From Microbacterium sp. RU33B (lineage in GTDB: Bacteria; Actinomycetota; Actinomycetes; Actinomycetales; Microbacteriaceae), in assembly GCF_900155915.1 (NCBI RefSeq), contig NZ_FTPO01000002.1:434001-498000 (forward strand): DNA of 64,000 nt. Reading direction: 5' to 3'. Both the position numbers and the translations under genes were made by a program. Positions 19,634-27,711 of this stretch are shown in pieces. How positions within the stretch are numbered: the stretch's first letter is position 1; the number at the start of each line of letters is the position of its first letter. The notes below the pieces were generated by a model. The model was not told where the DNA came from. It ran no database searches and saw only the letters and a list, made by a program, of their open reading frames with translations.

Positions 19634-20773
19634 TTGCTGGATCTCCTCGCCACCGCCACACCTTCCCCCACGCCGGCCGCGGGCGGAGGTGGCTTCGATC
19701 TCTTCGGCATCATCCTGTGGCCTCTCAAGTGGCTGGTCGAGCTCGTGCTCGTCGCCTGGCACTGGCTCTTCACCGCGATCGGCATGGGCGAGGCCGAGGG
19801 CATCACGTGGGTGCTGTCGATCGTCGGCCTCGTCATCGTCGTGCGCACGGCCCTTATCCCGCTGTTCGTGCGGCAGATCAAGAGCCAGCGCAAGATGATG
19901 GAAATCCAGCCTGAACTGCGGAAAGTCCAGGAGAAGTACAAAGGCAAGCGCGATCAGCTCTCCCGCGAGGCCATGAGTCGCGAGACGATGGCCCTGTACA
20001 AGAAGCACGGCACGACGCCGGTCTCGAGCTGCCTGCCGCTGCTCGTTCAGATGCCTGTCTTCTTCTCCCTCTTCAGTGTGCTCAGCGACGTCAAGAAGCA
20101 CGCCGAGAGCGGCATCGGCGGTGTCGGTCTGCTGAGTCCCGAGCTGACCAAGCAGTTCTACGACGCCAAGCTGTTCGGGATCGCATCGCTGCACGAGACG
20201 CTGATCGACGCGGTCAACTCCTCCAACACGACGGCCGTCATCATCTTGGTCGTTCTCGTCGTCCTGATGATCGCATCGCAGTTCTACACGCAGCTCCAGA
20301 TCATCTCGAAGAACCTCTCCCCCGAGGCCAAGACCGGCCAGGCGTACCAGATGCAGAAGATCATGCTCTACGTACTGCCCCTCGGCTTCATCTTCTCGGG
20401 CGTCTTCTTCCCGCTCGGCGTCGTCATCTACTGGTTCGTGTCGAACCTGTGGACGATGGGGCAGCAGTTCCTCGTCATCCGCGAGATGCCCACCCCGGGT
20501 TCGGACGCGGCGAAGGCGCGGGAGGAGCGTCTCGCACGCAAGGGCAAGGCCCTGGATTCGTCGGGCAAGGTCGTGCCGATGGAGAAGTACCAGGCCGAGC
20601 AGCAGCGTCTGTTCGAAGAGGCTGAGAAGGCCCGGGCCGCGGCACCGAAGCGCCAGCAGCCGGTCAGCAAGCAGCGTGCCAAGAAGCAGGGTCAGAAGCC
20701 CGGCTCCGGCGCTCCCGGCAACACCCAGGGCAAGAAGCCGGATGCCTCGCCGTCCGGATCGACCCCCTCCTGA
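19634..20773 (+). CDS. yidC: Membrane protein insertase YidC
   Basis: The 379-residue protein is an Oxa1/Alb3-type insertase. Its hydrophobic core has five helices with the groove arginine in VVRTALIPLFVRQIKSQRKM, the helical hairpin MMEIQPELRKVQEKYKGKRDQ, and PVSSCLPLLVQMPVFFSLF. A long basic cytoplasmic tail (about residues 285-379, rich in Lys, Gln and Pro) may contact ribosomes. There is no lipobox, as expected for many actinobacterial members. The start is TTG at 19634, with AAAGGAC upstream. It follows yidD by 3 nt. Confidence 0.96.
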   Translation: MLDLLATATPSPTPAAGGGGFDLFGIILWPLKWLVELVLVAWHWLFTAIGMGEAEGITWVLSIVGLVIVVRTALIPLFVRQIKSQRKMMEIQPELRKVQEKYKGKRDQLSREAMSRETMALYKKHGTTPVSSCLPLLVQMPVFFSLFSVLSDVKKHAESGIGGVGLLSPELTKQFYDAKLFGIASLHETLIDAVNSSNTTAVIILVVLVVLMIASQFYTQLQIISKNLSPEAKTGQAYQMQKIMLYVLPLGFIFSGVFFPLGVVIYWFVSNLWTMGQQFLVIREMPTPGSDAAKAREERLARKGKALDSSGKVVPMEKYQAEQQRLFEEAEKARAAAPKRQQPVSKQRAKKQGQKPGSGAPGNTQGKKPDASPSGSTPS

Positions 20774-20801
20774 CCAACGACTCCCGTCATCTGAGGAACT
20801 C

Positions 20802-21311
20802 ATGACCGACACCATCACCGACTCGGCCTCCGCTGAGCGCACTCCCCCGACCGTCGCTCAGCTCGAGCAGGAGGGCGACGTCGCAGCGGACTACCTCGAG
20901 GAGCTCCTCGACATCGCCGATATCGATGGCGACCTCGCGCTGGATGTGCGCTCCGGACGCGCCTATGTCTCCATCGAGGCCCCCGAGGGCGGCTCGGTCG
21001 CGCGCCTCGCCGATCCCGAGACCGTTCAGGCGCTCCAGGAGCTCACCCGAATCGCGGTGCAGAACAGCACCGGGCGCTTCTCACGTCTCATCCTTGATGT
21101 CGGCGGCTCACGCGACACGCGTCAGCAGGAGCTGGCCCAGCTCGTCGATCGCGCGATCGCGCGCCTCGATGAAGGTGCCACGCAGGCGTCGCTGCCCGCC
21201 ATGTCGAGCTACGAGCGGAAGCTCGTGCACGATGTCGTGGCAGAGCGCGGCTTCGTCTCGGAGTCGTACGGCGAAGGCGCCGACCGGCACACGGTCATTC
21301 GCCGCGCCTGA
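20802..21311 (+). CDS. khpB: Jag/KhpB-type single-stranded nucleic-acid binding protein (KH-R3H)
   Basis: The 169-residue protein has a KH-like region (about 40-105, from the acidic ELLDIADIDGDLALDV) and a C-terminal R3H domain (SSYERKLVHDVVAERG, with the R-x3-H pair). The extra Jag_N domain of Firmicutes is absent, as usual in actinobacteria. It is thought to bind RNA. The ATG at 20802 follows GAGGAAC; a longer upstream frame overlaps yidC and is rejected. Confidence 0.93.
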   Translation: MTDTITDSASAERTPPTVAQLEQEGDVAADYLEELLDIADIDGDLALDVRSGRAYVSIEAPEGGSVARLADPETVQALQELTRIAVQNSTGRFSRLILDVGGSRDTRQQELAQLVDRAIARLDEGATQASLPAMSSYERKLVHDVVAERGFVSESYGEGADRHTVIRRA

Positions 21312-21314
21312 TCC

Positions 21315-21330
21315 CGATTCACGTGAAACA
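21315..21330. promoter_or_regulatory. parS-type site abutting the rsmG start
   Basis: cgattcacgtgaaaca matches the 16-bp parS palindrome TGTTTCACGTGAAACA at 13 of 16 positions, with one perfect half. It occupies the space between the khpB stop and rsmG ATG where a Shine-Dalgarno sequence would be expected. Confidence 0.75.
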
Positions 21331-21333
21331 TCC

Positions 21334-21975
21334 ATGACCTCCCTGATCGAGATCGAGCCGGAGCCGGCAGCGGCCGCGGTGATCTTCGGCGACCGGATCG
21401 AGCCGGCTCGGGCCTTCGCGGATGCGCTCGGGCGGTTCGGTGAGGAACGAGGCCTCATCGGTCCGCTCGAGCCCGCACGCCTCTGGTCGCGCCACATCCT
21501 CAACAGCGCCGTGGTCGCCCCCCTGTTCACGGGACGCGTCGGAGACGTCGGATCGGGGGCGGGATTGCCCGGCCTCGTACTCGCGATCGCCCGACCAGAC
21601 GTCGAGTGGGTGCTGATCGAGCCGATGGAACGGCGGGTGGCCTGGTTGAACGAGCAGGTCTCGGAGCTCGGCCTCGACAACGTCGTCGTTCTGCGCGCGC
21701 GCGCGGAGGAATGGAAGGCCGGCCCGTCGCTGGATGCGGTGACCGCCCGTGCCGTGAGCGCGCTGCGGACCTTGGTGCCGGTGACGGCTCCCCTGGTCCG
21801 AGATGGCGGAGAACTCATTCTCCTGAAGGGCGCGAGCGTCGAGGCGGAGATCGACACCGCTGCGAAGCAGTTGAAGCGCCATCGCGTGACCGATGCCCGC
21901 GTCGAGGTCGTGGGCGCCCACCTGCTCGACGAGCCCACCCGCGTGTTCCGCGGGACGGTACGCGCCGCGCACTGA
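21334..21975 (+). CDS. rsmG: 16S rRNA (guanine-527-N7)-methyltransferase
   Basis: The 213-residue SAM-dependent enzyme makes m7G527 in 16S rRNA; its loss classically gives low-level streptomycin resistance. The SAM site is VGDVGSGAGLPGLVLAIARP near residues 65-84, with VLIEPMERRVAWLNE after it and the later VTARAVSALRTL. Length and gene position before parA are standard. There is no evident Shine-Dalgarno sequence; a parS-like palindrome ends 3 nt before the ATG. A second parS-like site begins at the base after the stop codon. Confidence 0.96.
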   Translation: MTSLIEIEPEPAAAAVIFGDRIEPARAFADALGRFGEERGLIGPLEPARLWSRHILNSAVVAPLFTGRVGDVGSGAGLPGLVLAIARPDVEWVLIEPMERRVAWLNEQVSELGLDNVVVLRARAEEWKAGPSLDAVTARAVSALRTLVPVTAPLVRDGGELILLKGASVEAEIDTAAKQLKRHRVTDARVEVVGAHLLDEPTRVFRGTVRAAH

Positions 21976-21991
21976 CGTTTCACGTGAATCA
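21976..21991. promoter_or_regulatory. parS-type site
   Basis: cgtttcacgtgaatca: 14 of 16 matches to TGTTTCACGTGAAACA. It starts at the base after the rsmG stop. Confidence 0.75.
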
Positions 21992-22040
21992 CCTTCGCGC
22001 CGTTCGTCGTCCGGCGGTCGCGGCGTGGGACGAACTCCTT

Positions 22041-22056
22041 CGTTTCACGTGAAACA
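22041..22056. promoter_or_regulatory. parS site
   Basis: cgtttcacgtgaaaca: 15 of 16 matches to the consensus. Confidence 0.9.
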
Positions 22057-22250
22057 TCGCGGCGTCGTGGCGTCGCCGTCGCCGCCGTCAGTGGAGATGC
22101 CGACAGTGCAGCACCAGAGGCGCTGCGCAGTGAGGTGATTCCTCCGCTGACTCTCTCGACGTCGGATATCGGGTCTTGAGCGCACTACGCGGGACCCAGA
22201 CCTGTGAACTCGGCTCCACGCCGCACGCCGGTCTGCGTGGTTCATCGCTG

Positions 22251-22266
22251 CGTTTCACGTGAAACA
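22251..22266. promoter_or_regulatory. parS site
   Basis: cgtttcacgtgaaaca: 15 of 16 matches, identical to the site at 22041. Confidence 0.9.
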
Positions 22267-22530
22267 TCTGGTTGTCAACGCCGTGCTCCCTTCACGCACA
22301 CACGGATGGCTCGACCGCACACCTGACAAGGGCTCGAGGCTCAAACTGGTGCTTTCTCGCGGACTGACACTCCTCGTCGCGCCGGTCGGATCCTGCGAGA
22401 CCACCTCCCGCGGAATACCGAGCATTCTGCGCACTGATGCCGCGAGCACCGATGGGGTCGTCGGCCGTGGGTGAGGTGGGGCGTGGGGCGATCGCGCCTG
22501 CTCTCCTGCGGAGGCAGAGGTACGCGTGGT

Positions 22531-22546
22531 GTCTTCACGTGAAGCA
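22531..22546. promoter_or_regulatory. Degenerate parS-type site
   Basis: gtcttcacgtgaagca keeps the TTCACGTGAA core, but symmetric changes in both arms (T to C and A to G) preserve the palindrome. Binding would probably be weaker. Confidence 0.5.
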
Positions 22547-22704
22547 CTCGGCGAGGCCGCGGGGCTGCGACGTCTCACCAGAAACACACCCCGCGCCGCG
22601 CGCGGTCGGCGCGACCACCGCACTTGCCTGAGAGACCTCTTCTTGCGTGGGCCGCGCGGCGCCCAGCGCATATCTCGACCCGGTGCGCTTTGCGTGGCCG
22701 CTCT

Positions 22705-22720
22705 GTGTCCACGCGAAACA
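22705..22720. promoter_or_regulatory. Decayed parS-type site
   Basis: gtgtccacgcgaaaca keeps most of the right half, but the CACGTG centre is CACGCG. It is probably a degenerated copy; listed because it lies in phase with the cluster. Confidence 0.3.
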
Positions 22721-22889
22721 CGCCTTGGGGGTGTGCTTGACTTCGCTACGCGCATTCTGCCTCTCGCGAGCATCGCTTCGGCCAGGGCCAGTCCTCCCCG
22801 AGAGCGAGCGGCCTTCACCTCGTCGCCACTGTGTCCCATGGCAGGTGGGGCCGTGAACGAATCGCGGGGGTACCGGCTGCGGGGGCCGG

Positions 22890-22905
22890 TGTTTCACGTG
22901 AAACA
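22890..22905. promoter_or_regulatory. Perfect parS site
   Basis: TGTTTCACGTGAAACA, an exact match to the bacterial consensus. Confidence 0.95.
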
Positions 22906-23153
22906 TGCGTCGTACCGCCTGCTCGCGGAAGCGAGCGCCGTGGTGGTTCCCACCGCTTTCTCGCGGCTGAACGGCTCCCGGCGCCTGGCCGTTGCTGAGC
23001 TCACTCTGGGTTACGTCAGCGTCCTTCACTGCGGCACACTCGCTCCACGCTCCACGTGGCGCCAGCCTCACGTCTGCTCAGCACGGCTCCGTGATTGTGT
23101 CATGGCACAACCGCACCCCGTCGCCGCCAGGTCTCCGCGTCGCGGCGAAGGAA

Positions 23154-23169
23154 TGTTTCACGTGAAACA
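23154..23169. promoter_or_regulatory. Perfect parS site
   Basis: TGTTTCACGTGAAACA, exact consensus. Confidence 0.95.
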
Positions 23170-23274
23170 CACCGCACCCGACACTCCACGGCGAGATCAC
23201 CGACGGGATAGGCCGCCCCGGCGGGCGGGCGCGCTTATCACCGCGCGTCGCGGTTCGACGCCAGTCACATCGTG

Positions 23275-23290
23275 CGTTTCACGTGAAACA
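23275..23290. promoter_or_regulatory. parS site
   Basis: cgtttcacgtgaaaca: 15 of 16 matches. Confidence 0.9.
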
Positions 23291-23316
23291 CCCCCGCACC
23301 GGTTTCCGAACCCTGA

Positions 23317-23332
23317 TGTTCCACGTGAAACA
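23317..23332. promoter_or_regulatory. parS site nearest parA
   Basis: tgttccacgtgaaaca: 15 of 16 matches. It lies 26 bp from the previous site and about 85 bp upstream of the parA start, so ParB bound here could affect parAB transcription. Confidence 0.88.
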
Positions 23333-23415
23333 ACGCCGAACGGGGAAGTGGGCGTCGGAGCGAGCGCATAGAGTGGAACACGCTCGTCGCACGCTTTCGG
23401 AAGGAACCAGGACAC

Positions 23416-24396
23416 GTGACTCACCCCGAGGAATCCCCAGCCTCGGCACCTTTCTCCCTGGACGACAGCCCGATCATGCGCGAACTCGCTGATCTCACGG
23501 CGCGCCGCAAGGTTCTCGACGGTGTCGACCTGACTTTCTCGGGCAAGACCCGCGTGTTCACGGTGTCGAACCAGAAGGGCGGCGTGGGAAAGACGACGAC
23601 CACCGTCAACGTCGCCGCAGCGCTGGCATCGGTCGGCGCTCGCGTCCTCGTGATCGATCTCGATCCGCAGGGCAACGCCTCCACAGCGCTGGGAGTGCCG
23701 CACACGGCGGACATCCCCAGCGTCTACGACGTGCTGATCGACGAGTTCCCGCTGGCGGACATCATCCAGGTCAGCCCGGAATCCCCCAACCTCCTCTGTG
23801 CTCCGAGCACGATCCATCTGGCGGGCGCCGAGATCGAGCTCGTATCGCAGGTCGCGCGCGAGCACCGGCTGAAGACGGCGCTCGACGACTATCTCGCGAC
23901 TCACCCCGAGCACCTCGACTTCGTGCTGATCGACTGCCCACCGTCGCTGGGACTCCTGACGATCAACGCCTTCACTGCCGCGAATGAGCTCATGATCCCG
24001 ATCCAGTGCGAGTACTACGCGCTGGAAGGCCTCAGCCAGCTGCTCGGAACGGTGCGGATGATCCAGAAGCACCTGAACCCGACACTTCATCTCTCGACGA
24101 TCCTGCTGACGATGTACGACGGGCGCACACGCCTCGCGCAGCAGGTCGCGGAGGAGGTGCGCCAGCATTTCCCGGCAGAGGTGCTCAAGACCGTGATCCC
24201 GCGCTCCGTGCGCGTGTCGGAGGCGCCGAGTTTCGGGCAGACGGTGATCGCGTACGACGGACAGTCGGCCGGCGCGGTCGCCTACCGGGAAGCCGCCGTG
24301 GAGCTCGCTCGCCGAGCCGCCGCCGGTCCAGATACATCGGAACCCGAGCCGACGCAGGCTCAGGCATCCGCCACAGAAAGCGAAGGGGTCTCCTGA
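23416..24396 (+). CDS. parA: Chromosome-partitioning ATPase ParA
   Basis: This 326-residue Walker-type ATPase moves ParB-parS complexes. The deviant Walker A is SNQKGGVGKTTTTVN (signature Lys included) near residues 51-65, with Walker A' LVIDLDPQGNAST and Walker B FVLIDCPPSLG. A 45-residue N-terminal extension and an acidic C-terminal tail are typical of actinobacterial Soj/ParA. The GTG start at 23416 follows GGAAGGAACC. Its stop overlaps the parB ATG (TGATG). Confidence 0.98.
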   Translation: MTHPEESPASAPFSLDDSPIMRELADLTARRKVLDGVDLTFSGKTRVFTVSNQKGGVGKTTTTVNVAAALASVGARVLVIDLDPQGNASTALGVPHTADIPSVYDVLIDEFPLADIIQVSPESPNLLCAPSTIHLAGAEIELVSQVAREHRLKTALDDYLATHPEHLDFVLIDCPPSLGLLTINAFTAANELMIPIQCEYYALEGLSQLLGTVRMIQKHLNPTLHLSTILLTMYDGRTRLAQQVAEEVRQHFPAEVLKTVIPRSVRVSEAPSFGQTVIAYDGQSAGAVAYREAAVELARRAAAGPDTSEPEPTQAQASATESEGVS

Positions 24397-25388
24397 TGGC
24401 CAAGCGAACGGGTCTCGGCCGGGGAATCGGCGCGCTGATCCCCACCAGCGACACATCCACCGAGGCGCGCCCCGTCGACGTCTTCTTCCCCGGGGCTCCG
24501 ACGCCCGAGGCTGCCGAGGAGAGTGCCGCACCGGAGACCGTCGCCGATGCGCCCGAGGATGTCGTCGAGCTGCTGGAGGTTCCCGGAGCGCGTCTCGTGC
24601 ACCTGGACCCCCACGCGATCGTGCCGAACCCGCGTCAGCCCCGCTCGGTGTTCGACGCCGACGATCTGGCCGAACTGGTGCACAGCGTGCGCGAGTTCGG
24701 CGTGCTCCAGCCCGTCGTGGTCCGTGACACGGGAGACGGCACCTACGAGCTCATCATGGGGGAGCGGCGCACGCGCGCCGCTCGCGAAGCAGGACTCGAA
24801 TCGATCCCCGCCGTCGTCCGCGACACGGCGGACGAGTTCCTGCTGCGCGACGCGCTCCTGGAGAACCTGCACCGCTCGCAGCTGAATCCGCTCGAGGAGG
24901 CCTCGGCATACCAGCAGCTTCTGGAGGACTTCGGCATCACGCAGGAGGAGCTCGCCACTCGCATCGGCCGATCGCGCCCGCAGATCAGCAACACGATCCG
25001 CCTTCTCAAGCTCCCGGTCCCGGTGCAGCAGCGCGTGGCGGCCGGCGTCCTGACGGCCGGCCACGCGCGTGCGATCCTGGCGCTCGACGAGGTCGAGGCG
25101 ATGCAGCGCCTCGCCGACAAGATCGTGAACGAAGATCTGTCGGTTCGGGCGGCGGAGGCAGCGGCCAAGGCGCCGGATGCCGGAGCCCGCCGCACCGTGA
25201 AGCCGCAGGCCGGCGCGCGCCGCGCGCACCTCGACGAGGTCGCCGAACGACTCGGGGATCGGCTCAACACGCGCGTGAAGATCACTCTGGGCGCAAGAAA
25301 AGGCCAGGTCGTGATCGATTTCGCCACCATTCAGGATCTCAACCGCATCCTCGAGGAAGTTGGCGAGTCGGGTTACGGCTCCGCCTGA
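24396..25388 (+). CDS. parB: Chromosome-partitioning protein ParB
   Basis: This 330-residue CTPase clamp loads at parS and spreads. It starts MAKRTGLGRGIGALIP, the ParA-stimulating N-terminal motif. The ParB/Srx domain includes NPRQPRSVFD, the C-motif GERRTRAAREAG and ENLHRSQLNPLEEA. The helix-turn-helix is LATRIGRSRPQISNTIRLL, and the C-terminal dimer domain ends IQDLNRILEEV. The cognate parS sites are just upstream of parA. The last 16 bp overlap the convergent sigma-factor gene. Confidence 0.98.
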   Translation: MAKRTGLGRGIGALIPTSDTSTEARPVDVFFPGAPTPEAAEESAAPETVADAPEDVVELLEVPGARLVHLDPHAIVPNPRQPRSVFDADDLAELVHSVREFGVLQPVVVRDTGDGTYELIMGERRTRAAREAGLESIPAVVRDTADEFLLRDALLENLHRSQLNPLEEASAYQQLLEDFGITQEELATRIGRSRPQISNTIRLLKLPVPVQQRVAAGVLTAGHARAILALDEVEAMQRLADKIVNEDLSVRAAEAAAKAPDAGARRTVKPQAGARRAHLDEVAERLGDRLNTRVKITLGARKGQVVIDFATIQDLNRILEEVGESGYGSA

Positions 25389-26677
25389 CCGAACCCGGAG
25401 ATCTGCTCGGCGCGACGCCGGAGCGCGGTCGCCTCGGCGCGGTTTCCCGGAAGCTCGGCGGCGGCCAGGAAGGCCGCGACCGCGGCATCCGGATGCCCCG
25501 ACCGCTCCAGCAGTTCCGCCCGGACAGCCTGAAAGGGTCGGAAGCCGCGGAGTTCGGGCTCCAGCTCGGAGACGATCTCGAGCGCGCGTTCCGGTCCGTC
25601 GACCATCGCCACCGCCACCGCGCGGTTGAGCGTGATCACCGGTGACGGGGCGAGGGCGGCCAGAGCGTCGTAGAGCGCGACGATGCGCGGCCAATCCGTG
25701 GCTTCGATCGACGGCGCGAGAGCATGGCACTGCGCCACCGCCGCCTGCAGCCCGTAGTACCCCAGACCGCGCCCGAACGACTGGGCCTTCGCGAGTGCAG
25801 AGTCACCGCGGCCGATCGCCGCGCGATCCCACCGTGCGCGGTCCTGGTCGGCGAGCATGACGGGGATGCCCTCGGCATCCACGCGCGTCGCGAACCGCGA
25901 GGACTGGAACTCCATGAGGGCGATGAGGGCGTGCACCTCGGGTTCACGCGGGGCGAGAGCCGCGGTCCGACGGGCGAGTCGAACGGCCTCGCGGGCCACG
26001 TCCGGCCGGAGGGGTCGTTCGACGTCGGCGGCGGAGTAGCCCTCCGTGAAGAGCAGGTACACGACCTGGAGCACGCTCGCGAGCCGTGCGGGACGCTCTG
26101 CGCGATCCGGGACCTCGAACGGGATCGCCGCGTCGGCGAGGGCGCGCTTGGCGCGCACGATGCGCTGCTGCACCGCGGGGACGCCCATGAGCAGCATCCG
26201 CGCGATCTGCTCGGTCGTGAGACCTCCCACGGTGCGCAAGGTCAGCGCGAGGCGCGCCGGAGCCGGCAGCACCGGGTGGCACGCGACGAACAGGAGCCGC
26301 AGGACGTCGTCGTCGATCGCATCGGGGTCACCGGCGCTCTCGACGGGATGCTCCCGCTCGTCGAGCCGCAGATCGTGGGCCAACAGCCCTTCGCGTGCCT
26401 CGAGCCGCTCGCGGCGCCGCCATCCGTCGATCGCCCGGCGCTTGGCGACGGAGAGCAGCCAGGCGCCCGGAGAGTCGGGGATGCCCGTCGACGGCCAGGC
26501 CGCCAGGGCTTCGACGAGCGCCTCCTGCGCAAGATCCTCCGCCCACGCGAAGTCGCCCGTATAGCGGGTCAGCGCGGCCACGATGCGCGCGGACTCGGTT
26601 CGCCAGACGATCTCGGTGGCCCGGATCGCACCGGCGGACGAGGCCTGACCGGATCCCGGATCCGAGCCCGCGGTCAT
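25373..26677 (-). CDS. ECF42-like RNA polymerase sigma factor with TPR-like C-terminus
   Basis: The 434-residue protein carries sigma region 2 (YTGDFAWAEDLAQEALVEAL, then SPGAWLLSVAKRRAIDGWRRR) and region 4 (TEQIARMLLMGVPAVQQRIVRAKRAL). After these comes a long helical C-terminal part (about 190-430) with TPR-like repeats such as ALDEAL-type helices. This architecture matches the ECF42 group, which lacks an anti-sigma factor and is linked to YCII/DGPF proteins. One such protein is encoded at 27084-27512. Its target genes are unknown. It converges on parB with a 16-bp overlap. Confidence 0.88.
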   Translation of the reverse strand: MTAGSDPGSGQASSAGAIRATEIVWRTESARIVAALTRYTGDFAWAEDLAQEALVEALAAWPSTGIPDSPGAWLLSVAKRRAIDGWRRRERLEAREGLLAHDLRLDEREHPVESAGDPDAIDDDVLRLLFVACHPVLPAPARLALTLRTVGGLTTEQIARMLLMGVPAVQQRIVRAKRALADAAIPFEVPDRAERPARLASVLQVVYLLFTEGYSAADVERPLRPDVAREAVRLARRTAALAPREPEVHALIALMEFQSSRFATRVDAEGIPVMLADQDRARWDRAAIGRGDSALAKAQSFGRGLGYYGLQAAVAQCHALAPSIEATDWPRIVALYDALAALAPSPVITLNRAVAVAMVDGPERALEIVSELEPELRGFRPFQAVRAELLERSGHPDAAVAAFLAAAELPGNRAEATALRRRAEQISGFGQAEP

Positions 26678-26715
26678 CGGGCCACCTCGTCGGCGACCCG
26701 TCGTAGGCTGGAGGA

Positions 26716-27063
26716 ATGCAGCCGCACGAGCCCCAGCCGCGCCGCCGCGCGAGCCTGGAGCTCCTGCGTGCCGAAGCCGCCGACGAACTCTCCGCCATCA
26801 TCGCCGAGCGCCTCCGCGAAGGGGAGGACCCCTGGGACTTCATGGAGGACCTGCCGAGCATCGACGAGCTCGTGGTGTTCCTGCTCCGGGCGGAGAACAT
26901 TGAGGCCAACGGCGGTGTGCGTCCCAACAAGGCCCGCCAGTACCGGGTCCTGCGACAGATCGCGCTCGACTACCCGCCGCTGACGCGTGCCGTCTGGCGG
27001 CTGCTCGGCGACGGGGAGACGCACCGTCGCTGGGATGCGACGGTGCGACTCGACGCGTCGTGA
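26716..27063 (+). CDS. Conserved hypothetical helical protein, 115 aa
   Basis: No named family is recognised with confidence. The product (MQPHEPQPRRRASLELLRAE at its start) is acidic and helical, with EDPWDFMEDLPSIDELVVFL in the middle and RQIALDYPPLTRAVWRLLGD near the end. It has no signal peptide or membrane helix. It is on the opposite strand to its neighbours and sits exactly between the sigma-factor gene and its probable YCII partner. The start is about 38 bp from the divergent sigma gene start, so the two share a promoter region. Database names such as tryptophan synthase alpha given to similar proteins would not be justified by this sequence. Confidence 0.75.
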   Translation: MQPHEPQPRRRASLELLRAEAADELSAIIAERLREGEDPWDFMEDLPSIDELVVFLLRAENIEANGGVRPNKARQYRVLRQIALDYPPLTRAVWRLLGDGETHRRWDATVRLDAS

Positions 27064-27083
27064 GAGACCGCAGGAGAGGGTGA

Positions 27084-27512
27084 TCACGCGTTCGCGGCGC
27101 GCCACTCCTGCTCCTTCGCGAGCGCTTCCGCGCCCGCTCCCGATTCCCCGAGGTCGAAGTCGGCGAGGTCGTTGATCCGGCGAACCTCGAGTGACGTACC
27201 CGGTCCGAGCGGACACTTCCGCGCCCAGTGCTCCGCCTCGGCGCGGTCGGCGACCTCGATGATCCAGTAGCCGTTGAAGAACTCCGTCGATTCGGCGAAC
27301 GGACCGTCGGTCACGGCCGGCGGCTGCGAAGAGAAGTCGACGTGGAACCCCTCCTTCGGGTCGCTGAGCCCTTCGGCGCTCAGGAACACGCCCGCCTTCT
27401 GCATCTCTGCGTTGTAGGCGCCCATGATGGCGAACATCTCGGCCATGTCCATGGTCTCGGCGGCGATCCTCGCCGCCTCCGGCTCCACGTTCATGATCAG
27501 CATCCAGCGCAT
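27084..27512 (-). CDS. YCII/DGPF-domain protein
   Basis: The 142-residue protein belongs to the YCII-related family: MRWMLIMNVEPEA opening, a DGPFAESTEFFNGYWIIEV block (the DGPF signature) and EHWARKCPLGPGTSLEVR. I chose ATG at 27512 because GGAG lies 6 nt upstream; a frame extending 47 codons further is unsupported. Such proteins are regularly encoded with ECF42-type sigma factors and are presumed to be effectors or sensors of that system. Their chemistry is unknown. Confidence 0.88.
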   Translation of the reverse strand: MRWMLIMNVEPEAARIAAETMDMAEMFAIMGAYNAEMQKAGVFLSAEGLSDPKEGFHVDFSSQPPAVTDGPFAESTEFFNGYWIIEVADRAEAEHWARKCPLGPGTSLEVRRINDLADFDLGESGAGAEALAKEQEWRAANA

Positions 27513-27660
27513 GTCGTGCTCCATTCGTGTGTGGACCCGCGGGCCCGGGCGATGCCCTCGTGGCCGCCTCATCCCGTACGTCGAACGGCGGGAGCCCAGA
27601 TCGACATCCTGGCGCACATCGGTCGGAAACTCGATGGATGCCGCGAACGGCATGGACGCG

Positions 27661-27697
27661 AAAGCCCCGCTGACCTGGGAAAGGTCAACGGGGCTTC
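27661..27697 (-). terminator. Terminator of trxA
   Basis: A 14-bp stem with one mismatch (aagccccgctgacc at 27662-27675, ggtcaacggggctt at 27683-27696) and a 7-nt loop starts 15 nt after the trxA stop. On the minus strand it ends GGGGCTTTCG. Its position fits intrinsic termination of the trxBA transcript. Confidence 0.75.
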
Positions 27698-27711
27698 GAC
27701 GCGTCGCTGGA

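Larger units (their letters stand above)
21976..23415. other. Gene-free parS-rich centromere region between rsmG and parA
   Basis: About 1.44 kb separates rsmG from parA. It holds seven strong and two degenerate parS-type palindromes spaced 40-280 bp apart, listed separately. Several long frames cross it on both strands, but they contain translated palindromes (FHVKH, VSRET, CFT), are rich in Cys, Arg and Ser, lack homology I recognise and have no good ribosome sites. I see no gene. The 3' end must hold the parA promoter. Confidence 0.85.

Noticed and set aside
22255..22839. Minus-strand frame ending in CFT across the parS region
   Set aside because: Same composition artefact; its end is a translated parS arm.
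22526..23371. 281-codon plus-strand frame between rsmG and parA
   Set aside because: It contains translated parS palindromes (FHVKH, VSRET), is Arg/Cys/Ser-rich, has no ribosome site and no recognisable homology. Treated as non-coding.
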